Assembly (NCBI GenBank): GCA_964407855.1 | Contig: CAYOXI010000056.1 | Location: 1 to 14,811 of the forward strand | DNA: 14,811 nucleotides | Direction: 5' to 3' | From: SHZI01 sp964407855 | Lineage (GTDB): Bacteria; Pseudomonadota; Gammaproteobacteria; Steroidobacterales; GCA-2729495 | In this document: positions 1 through 9,375 of the stretch, one piece after another | Layout of the letters: each line of letters begins with the position of its first letter | Position numbering within the stretch: position 1 is the stretch's first letter | Position numbers and translations under genes: made by a program | The notes under the pieces: model-generated | Databases searched by the model: none | What the model saw: the letters and a program-made list of their open reading frames with translations, nothing else | Told to the model about the DNA's origin: nothing

Positions 1-954
1 ATCGGCGTGATCGGCATCCTGGTCAATCACTTCGGCATCGCCCAGGCGGAAGGCTTCCTGCACGACTTCGAGGGCTGGGTGGTGTTCATGGCCTCCGTCG
101 GCGTGCTGTTTTCCATCGTCTGGATCTTTGCGCGGATGGAACGCCGGCCCTTCCTCGAGATCTTCGGCCTCGACATTCCACCGGTGAGTGATCTGACCAA
201 CATGGTGCGCAACCTCCGGCCCAACTGGCAGATCGGCACGGCCGTGGGTGTGCTGATGGTCGCGGCGCTGGCCAGCCAGACCATCGAGCGGCCGCCGGTC
301 CTGATTCCGGAGCGCGACCGGCTGGCCCTGTTTCCCAGCCAGGTCGGGGACTTCGAGGGCCGGGAAACCTTCATTGACCAGATCTACATTGACGCCCTCA
401 AGGTTTCTGACTACCTGATGAGCAACTACCAGCGCCCGGCTGAACAGCAGCCGGTACAGCTGTGGATCGCCTACTACGATTCCCAGGTCAAGGGTGCTTC
501 GGTGCACTCGCCGCAGGCCTGCCTCCCTGGTGGCGGGTGGCAGATCGACAGTTTCGACGTCCGGGAGATCCCCGGCGTACTGCCCGATGGCAGCGCGCTG
601 CGCGTCAACCGGGTGGAGATTGCGATGGGCGAGGAGCGCCAGCTGGTCTACTACTGGTTCGCGCAGCGCGGCCGGGTGATCACCAACGAGTTCGCGGTGA
701 AGTGGTTCATCTTCTGGGACGGGCTGACCCGCAACCGCACCGATGGCGCGCTGGTACGGGTCACCACCTTCGTGGGTGATGCCGCCCAGCTGCCCGAGGC
801 GGAGGCCCGGCTGGAGGCCTTCGTGCGCGCGGCCGATCCGCGCCTGAACTACTTCCTGCCCGGCGCGGAGGCAAGGGTCAAACCGGTGCCCGCGAAGCAG
901 GTTATCGGCCAGTTGCCGGCGGTGCCCCCGGTTGTTACTGAACCCCGCTCCTGA
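1..954 (+). CDS. xrtD: Fused exosortase-EpsI protein, C-terminal part (probably VPLPA-CTERM exosortase XrtD); 5' end outside window
   Basis: The reading frame is open from base 1, so the N-terminal exosortase membrane domain lies upstream and 317 residues are visible. The first ~45 residues are the last exosortase segment: an FLHDFEGWVVF stretch with the conserved late His, then a hydrophobic helix. After a linker and another membrane helix (about residues 76-94) comes an EpsI (DUF3485) domain with HSPQACLPGGGW (169-180), LVYYWFAQRGR (215-225) and RTDGALVRV (246-254). Exosortases are membrane transpeptidase-like proteases that remove PEP-CTERM tails; EpsI is their usual EPS-locus partner. The fusion resembles XrtD, the VPLPA-CTERM-specific type, and fits the VPAPPAVWLLG tail encoded at 10411-11166. 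It ends 14 bp before wecB, so the two are probably co-transcribed. The catalytic Cys and first Arg are outside the window. Fused exosortase-EpsI is secure; the XrtD subtype is inferred. Confidence 0.85.
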   Translation: MGVIGILVNHFGIAQAEGFLHDFEGWVVFMASVGVLFSIVWIFARMERRPFLEIFGLDIPPVSDLTNMVRNLRPNWQIGTAVGVLMVAALASQTIERPPVLIPERDRLALFPSQVGDFEGRETFIDQIYIDALKVSDYLMSNYQRPAEQQPVQLWIAYYDSQVKGASVHSPQACLPGGGWQIDSFDVREIPGVLPDGSALRVNRVEIAMGEERQLVYYWFAQRGRVITNEFAVKWFIFWDGLTRNRTDGALVRVTTFVGDAAQLPEAEARLEAFVRAADPRLNYFLPGAEARVKPVPAKQVIGQLPAVPPVVTEPRS

Positions 955-968
955 ACAGTCCCGCGCCC

Positions 969-2102
969 ATGTCCCGGCCCGTCATCCACCTGATCGCCGC
1001 CGCGCGCCCCAACTTCATGAAGGTCGCGCCGCTGTGGCACGCGCTGGTGGCGGACGGTAGCTTCGACCCGCGGCTGGTGCACACCGGGCAGCACTACGAC
1101 GCCAACATGTCCGATGCCTTCTTCCGTGACCTTGGCCTGCCCGAACCGCACCACCATCTGGGCGTTGGCAGCGGCAGCCACGGGGAACAGACCGCCCGGG
1201 TGATGCTCAATTACGAGCCGGTGGCGGTCGCCGAGCGGCCGGCATGGACCGTGGTGGTGGGCGATGTGAATTCGACCGCGGCCGTCACGCTGGTCTGCGC
1301 GAAGCTCGGCCTGCGCACGGTGCACCTGGAGGCCGGCCTGCGCAGTTTCGACCGGAGCATGCCGGAGGAGATCAACCGGCTGGTCACCGACGTGCTCGCC
1401 GACCTGTGCTGGACCCCGTCGCCCGACGGCGACGAGAACCTGCTGCGGGAGGGCGTGCCGGCCGAGCGCATCGAGCGGGTTGGCAACATCATGCTCGACA
1501 GCTACGAACTGCAGCGCGGGCGCATCGAGGCCGACGGCACCGCCAGCGCCCTCGGTCTTGATCATCGCGGCTATGCGGTGGCCACGCTCCACCGGCCGTC
1601 CAATGTTGATGATCCTGAAACCCTGGCCGTACTGGTCCGGGCGCTGGTCACCGTGGCCGCCGACCTGCCCGTGGTCTTTCCCGTGCATCCCCGCACGCGC
1701 AAGAACCTGGCGGCGTTCGGCCTGCATGCACAGCTCGCCGACGCGCCGGGCATCCATCTGTGCGAACCGGTGGGCTATGTGCAGTTCATGAACCTGGTGA
1801 GTCATGCGGCCATGGCGATTACCGACTCCGGCGGGGTCCAGGAAGAAACCACCTACCTCGACATTCCCTGCCTTACGCTGCGCCCGAACACCGAGCGCCC
1901 GGTAACCGTCACCGAGGGCACCAACCGCCTGGTCAGGCCCGGCGACCTGGTGGCCGCGGTGTCGCGGGCGCGCCGGGGCGACTGGCCCCGGGGCCGGCGT
2001 CCGGATCTCTGGGACGGCCAGACCGCCCAGCGCTGCGTAGCCAGCCTGAAGAGAAGGCTGGGCCTCGTGCCCGCCACCCCGTTGTCCCGCAACTCATCCT
2101 AG
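969..2102 (+). CDS. wecB: Non-hydrolysing UDP-N-acetylglucosamine 2-epimerase
   Basis: Cytoplasmic enzyme that interconverts UDP-GlcNAc and UDP-ManNAc, supplying ManNAc-type sugars for surface polysaccharide. The 377 residues match the usual ~375 of the family. Visible family motifs are HTGQHYD (38-44), GDVNST around Asp99, HLEAGLRS with Glu121, MPEE with Glu133/Glu134, LHRPSN with His208, and TDSGGVQEE (285-293). These correspond to the Asp/Glu/Glu/His active-site set of E. coli WecB, so the enzyme looks intact. It starts at ATG 969, 14 bp after the exosortase-EpsI gene and with only a weak Shine-Dalgarno, suggesting translation within an operon. A wecB homologue is a common member of exosortase/EPS loci. 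Confidence 0.95.
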   Translation: MSRPVIHLIAAARPNFMKVAPLWHALVADGSFDPRLVHTGQHYDANMSDAFFRDLGLPEPHHHLGVGSGSHGEQTARVMLNYEPVAVAERPAWTVVVGDVNSTAAVTLVCAKLGLRTVHLEAGLRSFDRSMPEEINRLVTDVLADLCWTPSPDGDENLLREGVPAERIERVGNIMLDSYELQRGRIEADGTASALGLDHRGYAVATLHRPSNVDDPETLAVLVRALVTVAADLPVVFPVHPRTRKNLAAFGLHAQLADAPGIHLCEPVGYVQFMNLVSHAAMAITDSGGVQEETTYLDIPCLTLRPNTERPVTVTEGTNRLVRPGDLVAAVSRARRGDWPRGRRPDLWDGQTAQRCVASLKRRLGLVPATPLSRNSS

Positions 2103-2119
2103 AATATGCCTGCTACTCC

Positions 2120-2125
2120 AAGGAG
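2120..2125 (+). promoter_or_regulatory. Ribosome binding site that fixes the TPR lipoprotein start
   Basis: AAGGAG lies 7 nt before ATG 2133. It favours that start over the in-frame ATG at 2106, which would push the lipoprotein signal peptide nine residues inward. Confidence 0.8.
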
Positions 2126-2132
2126 AACGCTG

Positions 2133-3911
2133 ATGAAGCCCGCCAAGGTCCTGATCGCGGCCACCGCAGCCCTGGTGCTCGCCGGGTGCGGTTCGCCCGA
2201 GCAGCGGGCCGCCGACTATCTCGAGAGAGCCCAGGCCCTGTTTGACGAGGGCAACCTCCTCAAGGCGCGGCTTGAAGCCCAGAACGCGGCCCAGGTCGAG
2301 CCCAAGAATGCCAGGGCCCGCTATCTGCTCGCGCAGATTGCCGAGGAAAACAAGGAGTACCAGCAGATGTTCGGCCATCTGCTGGTGGCCGTTGACGGCG
2401 ATCCGACCAACGTCGAGGCCCGCCTCAAGCTGGCGACGCTGTACTTCCTCGGCCAGGCCTGGGACGAAGCCGCGACCCAGACCGACGAACTGCTGAAGCT
2501 GGCTTCCGACGATGCCCGGGTACGCATCCTGCATGCCCGCGTGCTGATCCAGCGCGGNNNNNNNNNNNNNNNNNNNNNNNNNNNNNNNNNNNNNNNNNNN
2601 NNNNNNNNNNNNNNNNNNNNNNNNNNNNNNNNNNNNNNNNNNNNNNNNNNNNNNNNNCTGCGCTTCACCGACGGCCAGTTCGGCGATGCCATTGGCGACC
2701 TGCGCCTCGTGCTGCGGAAGGAGCCGGAAAACGCCCGGGCCCTGCTGCTGATGGCCCAGGCCTATGTCAGCACCAATGACCTCGTGCTCGCCAAGGACAC
2801 TTACCGGCGCCTGCTGGAAGTGGCGCCGGACTCGCCGGAGGGCCTCCAGCAGCTGGCCATGCTCTACGTGAGCAGCAAGGAATTCGCCGAGGCCGAGACG
2901 CTGCTGCGCCGGCACCTCGAGAAGCAGCCTGCCGATATCCTCGCCTCCGGTCGGCTGGTCGAAGTGCTGATGGCCCAGGACAAGAGTGCCGGGGCGGAGG
3001 AGGAAGCCCGGCGCATGATTGCGCTGGCCAACCAGTCCGGCGTCGGCGATTTCTCGCTGGGCCGCGTGATGGCGCAGAAGCAGGACTACAACGCCGCAGC
3101 GGAGGCCTTCCGCAAGTCGGTCGCGGCCCGCCGTGACGACCCGCTGCCGCTCGAGGGCCTGGTGCGTTCACTGCTGGCCGCCGGCAAGCAGGCCGAGGCC
3201 ATCAATGTGCTCAACCAGCAGCTGGATGCCAAGCAGAACGAACTGTTCTCCAAGTTCCTGCTGGGCGGAATCTACGGCGTGCAGGGTGACCAGGCCAACG
3301 CGTCGAAGTACCTGGAGGAAGTGCTGCAGGACAAGCCGGATTCCGTGGTCGCCTGGGCCTCGCTGGCCGGCCTGTATCCCAAGGACCGGGATGCCCGGAT
3401 CCGCGTCTACGAGCGGGGCCTCAAGGCGGTGCCCGCGAGCCCCGAACTCACCATGCTGCTGGCCACCGAGTACGAGCAGACCCGGCGCGCCGAGGACGCG
3501 ATTGCGCTCTACGAGAGTCTGCTCAAGGTAACGCCGGACTACCTGCCCGCCGTGAACAACCTCGCGGCACTGCTGCTCGACGAGCGTAGCGACCGGGCCA
3601 GTCACGACCGGGCCCTGCAACTCGCCAGAGCACTCTCCAGCATGGACAATCCGGCCATGCTGGATACGCTTGGCTGGGCGCACTACCGGGCCGGCGAGTA
3701 CCAGGAGGCGGTGAGCGTGCTCGAGCGCGTGGTGGCGAAGGCTGGCGGCTTTCCGGTGTTCCGTTACCACCTTGGCATGGCCTATCTCGCGGCGGGTAAC
3801 CCCGTGAGTGCCCGCCAGGAGCTTGCCAAGGCCGTGGATACCGAGGGCGTTTACCCCGGCAAGGACGAAGCCGTGGCCGCACTGAAGAAGCTCAACAGCG
3901 ATCAGTCCTAG
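2133..3911 (+). CDS. TPR-repeat outer-membrane lipoprotein, PrsT-like (sequence interrupted by assembly gap)
   Basis: Lipoprotein signal peptide with lipobox LAGC at residues 16-19 (lipidated Cys19). Gly at +2 rather than Asp suggests outer-membrane sorting. The remainder is tandem TPR helix pairs: about three before the gap and at least nine after it. They include the late LDTLGWAHYRAGEYQEAV and YHLGMAYLAAGN repeats typical of long secretion-scaffold TPR proteins. Exosortase/EPS loci usually carry such a lipoprotein (PrsT, often around 900 aa), thought to assist polysaccharide export or assembly. Counting the 100 N as real gives 592 residues, but the true length is unknown. The frame is the same on both sides of the gap, so one gene is likely. 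It follows wecB by 30 bp. PrsT-like is assigned from architecture and context, not from a specific motif. Confidence 0.8.
   Translation: MKPAKVLIAATAALVLAGCGSPEQRAADYLERAQALFDEGNLLKARLEAQNAAQVEPKNARARYLLAQIAEENKEYQQMFGHLLVAVDGDPTNVEARLKLATLYFLGQAWDEAATQTDELLKLASDDARVRILHARVLIQRXXXXXXXXXXXXXXXXXXXXXXXXXXXXXXXXXXLRFTDGQFGDAIGDLRLVLRKEPENARALLLMAQAYVSTNDLVLAKDTYRRLLEVAPDSPEGLQQLAMLYVSSKEFAEAETLLRRHLEKQPADILASGRLVEVLMAQDKSAGAEEEARRMIALANQSGVGDFSLGRVMAQKQDYNAAAEAFRKSVAARRDDPLPLEGLVRSLLAAGKQAEAINVLNQQLDAKQNELFSKFLLGGIYGVQGDQANASKYLEEVLQDKPDSVVAWASLAGLYPKDRDARIRVYERGLKAVPASPELTMLLATEYEQTRRAEDAIALYESLLKVTPDYLPAVNNLAALLLDERSDRASHDRALQLARALSSMDNPAMLDTLGWAHYRAGEYQEAVSVLERVVAKAGGFPVFRYHLGMAYLAAGNPVSARQELAKAVDTEGVYPGKDEAVAALKKLNSDQS
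2558..2657. other. Assembly gap (100 N)
   Basis: Exactly 100 consecutive N, a conventional placeholder for a gap of unknown size. It falls in the TPR array, where near-identical repeats could break an assembly, so repeats may be missing here. Confidence 0.98.
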
Positions 3912-3938
3912 TCGTCAATCCCGAGGAATCCCGCATTC

Positions 3939-5135
3939 ATGTCCGGTCCCCTGGCAGGCGTCAAGATCCTCGAACTCACCAGCGTCGTGCTCGGGCCGTG
4001 GGCCTGCCAGATACTGGCGGACATGGGGGCGGAGGTGATCAAGATCGAACCCCCCCGCGGTGACAGCAACCGCAGCCTGGGCGCCAGCCGCAATCCGGGC
4101 ATGGCGGCGCTCTACCTCACCTGCAACCGCAACAAGCGCAGCATCGTCCTCGACCTCAAGCAGCCCGCTGCCCGGTCGGTGGTGCTTGAACTGGCGAAGT
4201 CGGCGGACGTGGTGATCCACAACAACCGCCCCCAGGTGATGACCAAGCTCGGCCTCGACTACGCGGCGCTGAAGGCGGCGAACCCGAAGATCATCTACTG
4301 CGGTACCTATGGCTACGGCCGCGCCGGGCCCTACGGCGAGCGCGGCGCGCTGGATGATTCCATACAGGCGGTGAGCGGCATCGCGATGCTGAACGAGATG
4401 GTGCTGGGCGAGCCCCGCTACCTGCCCACCGTGGTAGCCGACAAGACCACGGCCATGCAGGTGGTCTCGGCCGTCAGCGCCGCGCTGTTCCACCGGGAGC
4501 GGTCCGGAGAGGGGCAGGAGATCGAGGTGCCGATGTTCGAGACCATGGTCTACTTCACAATGGCCGAGCACCTCTGGGGGATGGCCTTCGAGCCGCAGAT
4601 CGGTGGCCCCGGCTACACGCGCCTGATGAGCCATCACCGCAAACCCTACAAGACGCTCGACGGCTACATCGCGATCCTGCCGTACCTCGACGCCCACTGG
4701 GAAAGCTTCTGCAAGCTTTCCGGCCGCCTGGATCTGCTCGCCGATCCCCGCTTCAAGACCCTGTCGAACCGGGTCACCAACATCGACGACACCTACCAGG
4801 AAACCGCGCAGACCATGGCCACCCGCACCACGGCCGAATGGGTCGCGATCTTCGGCGAGACCAGCGTGCCGACCATCGTGGTGAATTCCCTCCAGGAGCT
4901 GAAGGACGACCCCCACCTCAAGGCGGTGGGTTTCTGGCAGGAAGTGGAACACCCGACCGAAGGCCGGCTGCGCATGACGCGCTTCCCGGTGACCTTTTCC
5001 GCCACCCCGGCGGATGTCCGGCGCCTGCCACCCCGGCTGGGTGAGCACACCACCGAAGTGCTGCACGAGGCGGGCCTCAGCGAGGCCGACATCCAGTCGC
5101 TCTTCAGCTCTGGCGGCGCCGTCCAGGCTTCCTGA
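3939..5135 (+). CDS. Class III (CaiB/BaiF family) CoA-transferase
   Basis: Cytoplasmic enzyme that moves CoA between carboxylic acids, as in formyl-CoA transferase, CaiB and BaiF. Its 398 residues are of family length. The N-terminus (PLAGVKILELTSVVLGPWACQILADMGAEVIKIEPP) is the classic family start, NRNKRSIVLDLK follows at 63-74, and LPTVVADK (162-169) places Asp168 at the position of the catalytic Asp that forms the mixed anhydride in this family. GEGQEIEVPMFETM comes next, as usual. The acid substrate cannot be read from sequence. It starts 27 bp after the TPR lipoprotein gene with GAGGA at 3923-3927, so it may be read from the same transcript, but nothing ties it to EPS synthesis. It faces a convergent amidohydrolase gene, a pairing that suggests catabolism of a carboxylic or aromatic acid (inference). 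Confidence 0.93.
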   Translation: MSGPLAGVKILELTSVVLGPWACQILADMGAEVIKIEPPRGDSNRSLGASRNPGMAALYLTCNRNKRSIVLDLKQPAARSVVLELAKSADVVIHNNRPQVMTKLGLDYAALKAANPKIIYCGTYGYGRAGPYGERGALDDSIQAVSGIAMLNEMVLGEPRYLPTVVADKTTAMQVVSAVSAALFHRERSGEGQEIEVPMFETMVYFTMAEHLWGMAFEPQIGGPGYTRLMSHHRKPYKTLDGYIAILPYLDAHWESFCKLSGRLDLLADPRFKTLSNRVTNIDDTYQETAQTMATRTTAEWVAIFGETSVPTIVVNSLQELKDDPHLKAVGFWQEVEHPTEGRLRMTRFPVTFSATPADVRRLPPRLGEHTTEVLHEAGLSEADIQSLFSSGGAVQAS

Positions 5136-5149
5136 CCTGCGGTGCTGCC

Positions 5150-5223
5150 GCGGATCGCGGGTACTCCTTTTGCCGCCACGGCGGCGGACCGCAGAGTCGG
5201 CAAAAGGAGTACCCGCGCTCCGC
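5150..5223. repeat. Long inverted repeat between convergent genes; candidate bidirectional terminator
   Basis: The arm at 5156-5175 is a perfect 20-bp inverted match to 5198-5217. After one mismatch (5155/5218) pairing continues for five more bases (5150-5154 with 5219-5223), giving 25 of 26 paired around a 22-nt loop. Each arm contains a T4 or A4 run inside the stem. It lies 14 bp past the CoA-transferase stop and 15 bp before the convergent amidohydrolase stop, the expected place for a shared terminator. It lacks a classical U-tract after the stem, so a Rho-assisted or structural stop, or a dispersed palindromic repeat, is also possible. The repeat is directly visible; the function is inferred. 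Confidence 0.8.
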
Positions 5224-5238
5224 TCAGGTCACCGTGAC

Positions 5239-6108
5239 TCAGCTCAGCCCGTAGATGCGCAGCACGTTGTCGCGCAGCAGCTTGCGCCGCACTGCCGGCT
5301 TGAAGCCCAGCGCGTCGATGTCCTCCACCGTGCGTTTGAAGGGCAGCACCGGGAAGTCGGTGCCGAAGAACACCTTGTCCTGCCCCTGGCTGTTGATGTA
5401 GCGGCGGAAGCTCTCCGGCCAGTACTTCGGCCGGTGCGCGTCGCAGCCGATAAAGACGTTGGCGTGCTTCCAGGCCATCGCGATCATCTCGTCGTGCCAC
5501 GGGATGCCGACGTGGATGCCGAGCAGCTTCAGTTCGGGAAAGTCGCAGGCCACCGCGTCCAGCGTGATCGGCCGGCCCACGCTGCGGCAGGGGAAGTCCG
5601 GCGAGTAAATCATCGACTGGCCCACCTGCATCTGGATCGGGATGCCGAGCTCGCAGCACTTGGTATAGAACGGGTAGCACCTGGCGTGGTCGGGGGCCAG
5701 CTCGAACCAGTGCGGATAAAAGTGCGCGCCGATGAAGCCCAGGTTCTTCACCGCGTGTTCCAGCTCCCGCACCCCCTTCATGCCGGTGAACGGGTCAATG
5801 CCGGCCAGGCCATGAAAGCGCTTCGGGTATTTGGCGACTGCCCGGGCCACGATCTCGTAGGGCATGTGATAGCAGCCGGGCAGTCCCGGGCGGCCTGAGC
5901 GGGCAGCGATGAGAAAGGCCCGCTCGATGCCGGCCTCGTCGAGCTGCTCCAGCATCTTTTCCAGGCTCAGGCTGTTGGCGATCAGCCCCTTGTCCGCATT
6001 CATTTTCCCCGAGAAGAAATCCGTGCCCCAGGCAGGGCGGGCGGCCAGCGCCTCTTCGGTCCAGATGTTGACGACGGCGTCGATGGCCTGGTAGTCGGGC
6101 TGGGTCAT
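5239..6108 (-). CDS. Amidohydrolase_2 family (TIM-barrel) protein without the N-terminal HxH motif
   Basis: 289 residues from ATG at 6108; an upstream in-frame ATG at 6189 would add 27 unconserved residues, and GGAAG sits 9 nt before 6108. The fold is that of PF04909 (amidohydrolase_2, as in ACMSD and related decarboxylases or hydrolases): GAHFYPHW with His129 and His133, LGIHVGIPWHDE with His199, GCDAHRP (221-227), and GTDFPV with Asp251. The first strand reads DAVVNIW (10-16) where family members usually have DxHxH, so two metal-ligand His residues are missing; metal use or catalysis may be altered. It is convergent with the CoA-transferase gene and divergent from the thiamine operon. The substrate is unknown. 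An acyl- or aromatic-acid catabolic role with the neighbouring CoA-transferase is plausible but unproven. Confidence 0.87.
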   Translation of the reverse strand: MTQPDYQAIDAVVNIWTEEALAARPAWGTDFFSGKMNADKGLIANSLSLEKMLEQLDEAGIERAFLIAARSGRPGLPGCYHMPYEIVARAVAKYPKRFHGLAGIDPFTGMKGVRELEHAVKNLGFIGAHFYPHWFELAPDHARCYPFYTKCCELGIPIQMQVGQSMIYSPDFPCRSVGRPITLDAVACDFPELKLLGIHVGIPWHDEMIAMAWKHANVFIGCDAHRPKYWPESFRRYINSQGQDKVFFGTDFPVLPFKRTVEDIDALGFKPAVRRKLLRDNVLRIYGLS

Positions 6109-6197
6109 GGTCGGTGCTTCCGTGGGAACGGGGAGGGACGCGAATTGTAGGAGCGCGCCCCGCCCGGATTCAAATTTGGGTGGTAGCATGGGCGCCT

Positions 6198-6292
6198 GTC
6201 TTAGGGGTGGCCGTCCGCATTGCGGGTCGGCCTGAGATCCGCAGGGAAACCCTTTGAACCTGATCCGGCTAGTACCGGCGTAGGGACAAGAC
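6198..6292 (+). promoter_or_regulatory. TPP riboswitch (THI element)
   Basis: Matches the THI-box consensus almost base for base. GGGGTG is at 6204-6209, CTGAGAT at 6232-6238, ACCCTTTGAACCTGATC at 6249-6265, then CCGG-loop-CCGG and CGTAGGGA (6279-6286). P1 closes by GTCTT (6198-6202) with AAGAC (6288-6292). P3 forms from the CCGTCCGC and GCGGGTCGG arms near 6211-6230. This aptamer binds thiamine pyrophosphate and normally represses thiamine synthesis or uptake genes. It lies 69 nt upstream of the TonB receptor start and on the same strand. It is the strongest evidence for what the four downstream genes do. Confidence 0.97.
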
Positions 6293-6311
6293 GCAGCTGC
6301 CGTCCTCCATC

Positions 6312-6360
6312 CCCCGTCAGTGCCTGCCCGGATCGCCCGTCATCGGACTGGAGACCGGGG
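6312..6360 (+). promoter_or_regulatory. Candidate riboswitch expression platform (start-site hairpin)
   Basis: CCCCG (6312-6316) can pair with CGGGG (6356-6360), and CAGT (6318-6321) with ACTG (6347-6350), leaving the GGAG Shine-Dalgarno (6350-6353) within or beside the stem. No U-tract follows, so control of translation start is more likely than transcription termination. A competing pairing of CTCCA (6305-6309) with TGGAG (6349-6353) also exists. Both were found by eye without energy calculation. Confidence 0.4.
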
Positions 6361-6361
6361 C

Positions 6362-8527
<2,166 letters not shown>

Positions 8528-8539
8528 TGAGGAGCAGCC

Positions 8540-8803
8540 ATGCGTATCACGGTGGAACTCAGCCTCTATCCCCTGGCCCCGGATTTTGTCGGGCCCATCA
8601 CCGGCTTCATCCACGCACTGCGCGGCACGCCCGGCGTGGAACTGGTGACCAACCAGATGAGCACCCAGGTGCGGGGCGACTTCGATGTGGTGTGGCCAGC
8701 CATTGCCCGCTGTACGCGCGCGGCGATGGAGCGCGACCACCCGGTCGTACTCGTAGCCAAGTTCCTGAACGCCGACCTGCCGATCAGCACGCCGTGGAGC
8801 TGA
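8540..8803 (+). CDS. Single-domain YkoF-like thiamine/HMP-binding protein
   Basis: 87 residues with no signal peptide, so cytoplasmic. The start VELSLYPLAP and the motif ELVTNQMSTQVRGDFDVVW (34-52) match the YkoF family, whose Bacillus member binds thiamine and hydroxymethylpyrimidine and has two tandem copies of this ferredoxin-like domain. Here there is one copy, so a homodimer is likely. It begins 12 bp after the receptor stop behind a strong GAGGAG (8529-8534) and overlaps the next gene by 10 bp. Its likely role is to bind or hand on incoming thiamine to the kinase, or to buffer it. The family assignment rests on motif recall; the MTH1187-type thiamine-binding family is a close alternative. 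Confidence 0.85.
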   Translation: MRITVELSLYPLAPDFVGPITGFIHALRGTPGVELVTNQMSTQVRGDFDVVWPAIARCTRAAMERDHPVVLVAKFLNADLPISTPWS

Positions 8804-9375
8804 ACGCCACAGCCGTCTCCCCGTGGGAGATTGCCGCCGTGCTGCTGGCGCTGGCCTATCTCGTGCTGGCCATCCGCGAGAACGTGCTCTGCTGGCCGGC
8901 CGCTATCCTCAGTTCGGCGCTGTATCTCGGCATCTTTGCGGGCGCCGGGCTGTACATGGTGGCGGGCCTGCAGGTGTTCTACCTGGCGGTTGCCGTCTAC
9001 GGCTGGCGGGCCTGGCAACCGGGCGCTGGTGGCGAGTCACTGCGCGTGCATACCTGGCCGCTCTCCCGGCACCTGGCGCTGATCGCCGGCATCGGCGCGC
9101 TGGCGCTCGGCAGCGGCTGGCTGCTGGCCACTTTCACGGCGGCACAACTGCCCTACCTGGATGCCCTCACCACCTGGGGCGCCATCGCGGCCACCGCGAT
9201 GGTGGCCCGCAAGCTGCTGGAGAACTGGTACTACTGGTTCGTGATTGACGGCCTCTCGCTTGGCATCTATTTCAACCGGGAGCTGTACCTGACGGCCGCG
9301 CTGTTCGCGCTGTACCTGGTGCTGGTCATCGTCGGGTGGCGTACCTGGCGCCGGAGCATGGCCGCGTGCAGGTGA
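8794..9375 (+). CDS. pnuT: PnuC-family vitamin transporter, probably thiamine transporter PnuT
   Basis: 193 residues from GTG 8794, which lies inside the end of the YkoF-like gene (10-bp overlap) and suggests translational coupling. No ATG precedes the hydrophobic core in a suitable place. Seven hydrophobic helices can be traced, beginning EIAAVLLALAYLVLAI and ending LYLTAALFALYLVLVIVGW. The signature ENWYYWFVIDGLSLGIYF closely matches the PnuC family motif (ENWxxWxxxDxxSxxxY). PnuC proteins are facilitators whose ligand (nicotinamide riboside, riboflavin or thiamine) is trapped by a downstream kinase. The TPP riboswitch and adjacent kinase point to thiamine (PnuT). The family is secure; the ligand comes from context. 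Confidence 0.9.
   Translation: MELNATAVSPWEIAAVLLALAYLVLAIRENVLCWPAAILSSALYLGIFAGAGLYMVAGLQVFYLAVAVYGWRAWQPGAGGESLRVHTWPLSRHLALIAGIGALALGSGWLLATFTAAQLPYLDALTTWGAIAATAMVARKLLENWYYWFVIDGLSLGIYFNRELYLTAALFALYLVLVIVGWRTWRRSMAACR

Noticed and set aside
3915..5066. 383-codon open frame on the minus strand opposite the CoA-transferase
   Set aside because: No family motifs and biased composition; the plus-strand gene has the catalytic Asp and the family N-terminus.
9336..9365. Upstream GTG start for the kinase gene
   Set aside because: It would lie 40 bp inside pnuT with no good Shine-Dalgarno; GTG 9366 has GGAG at suitable spacing. Kept as an alternative in the entry.
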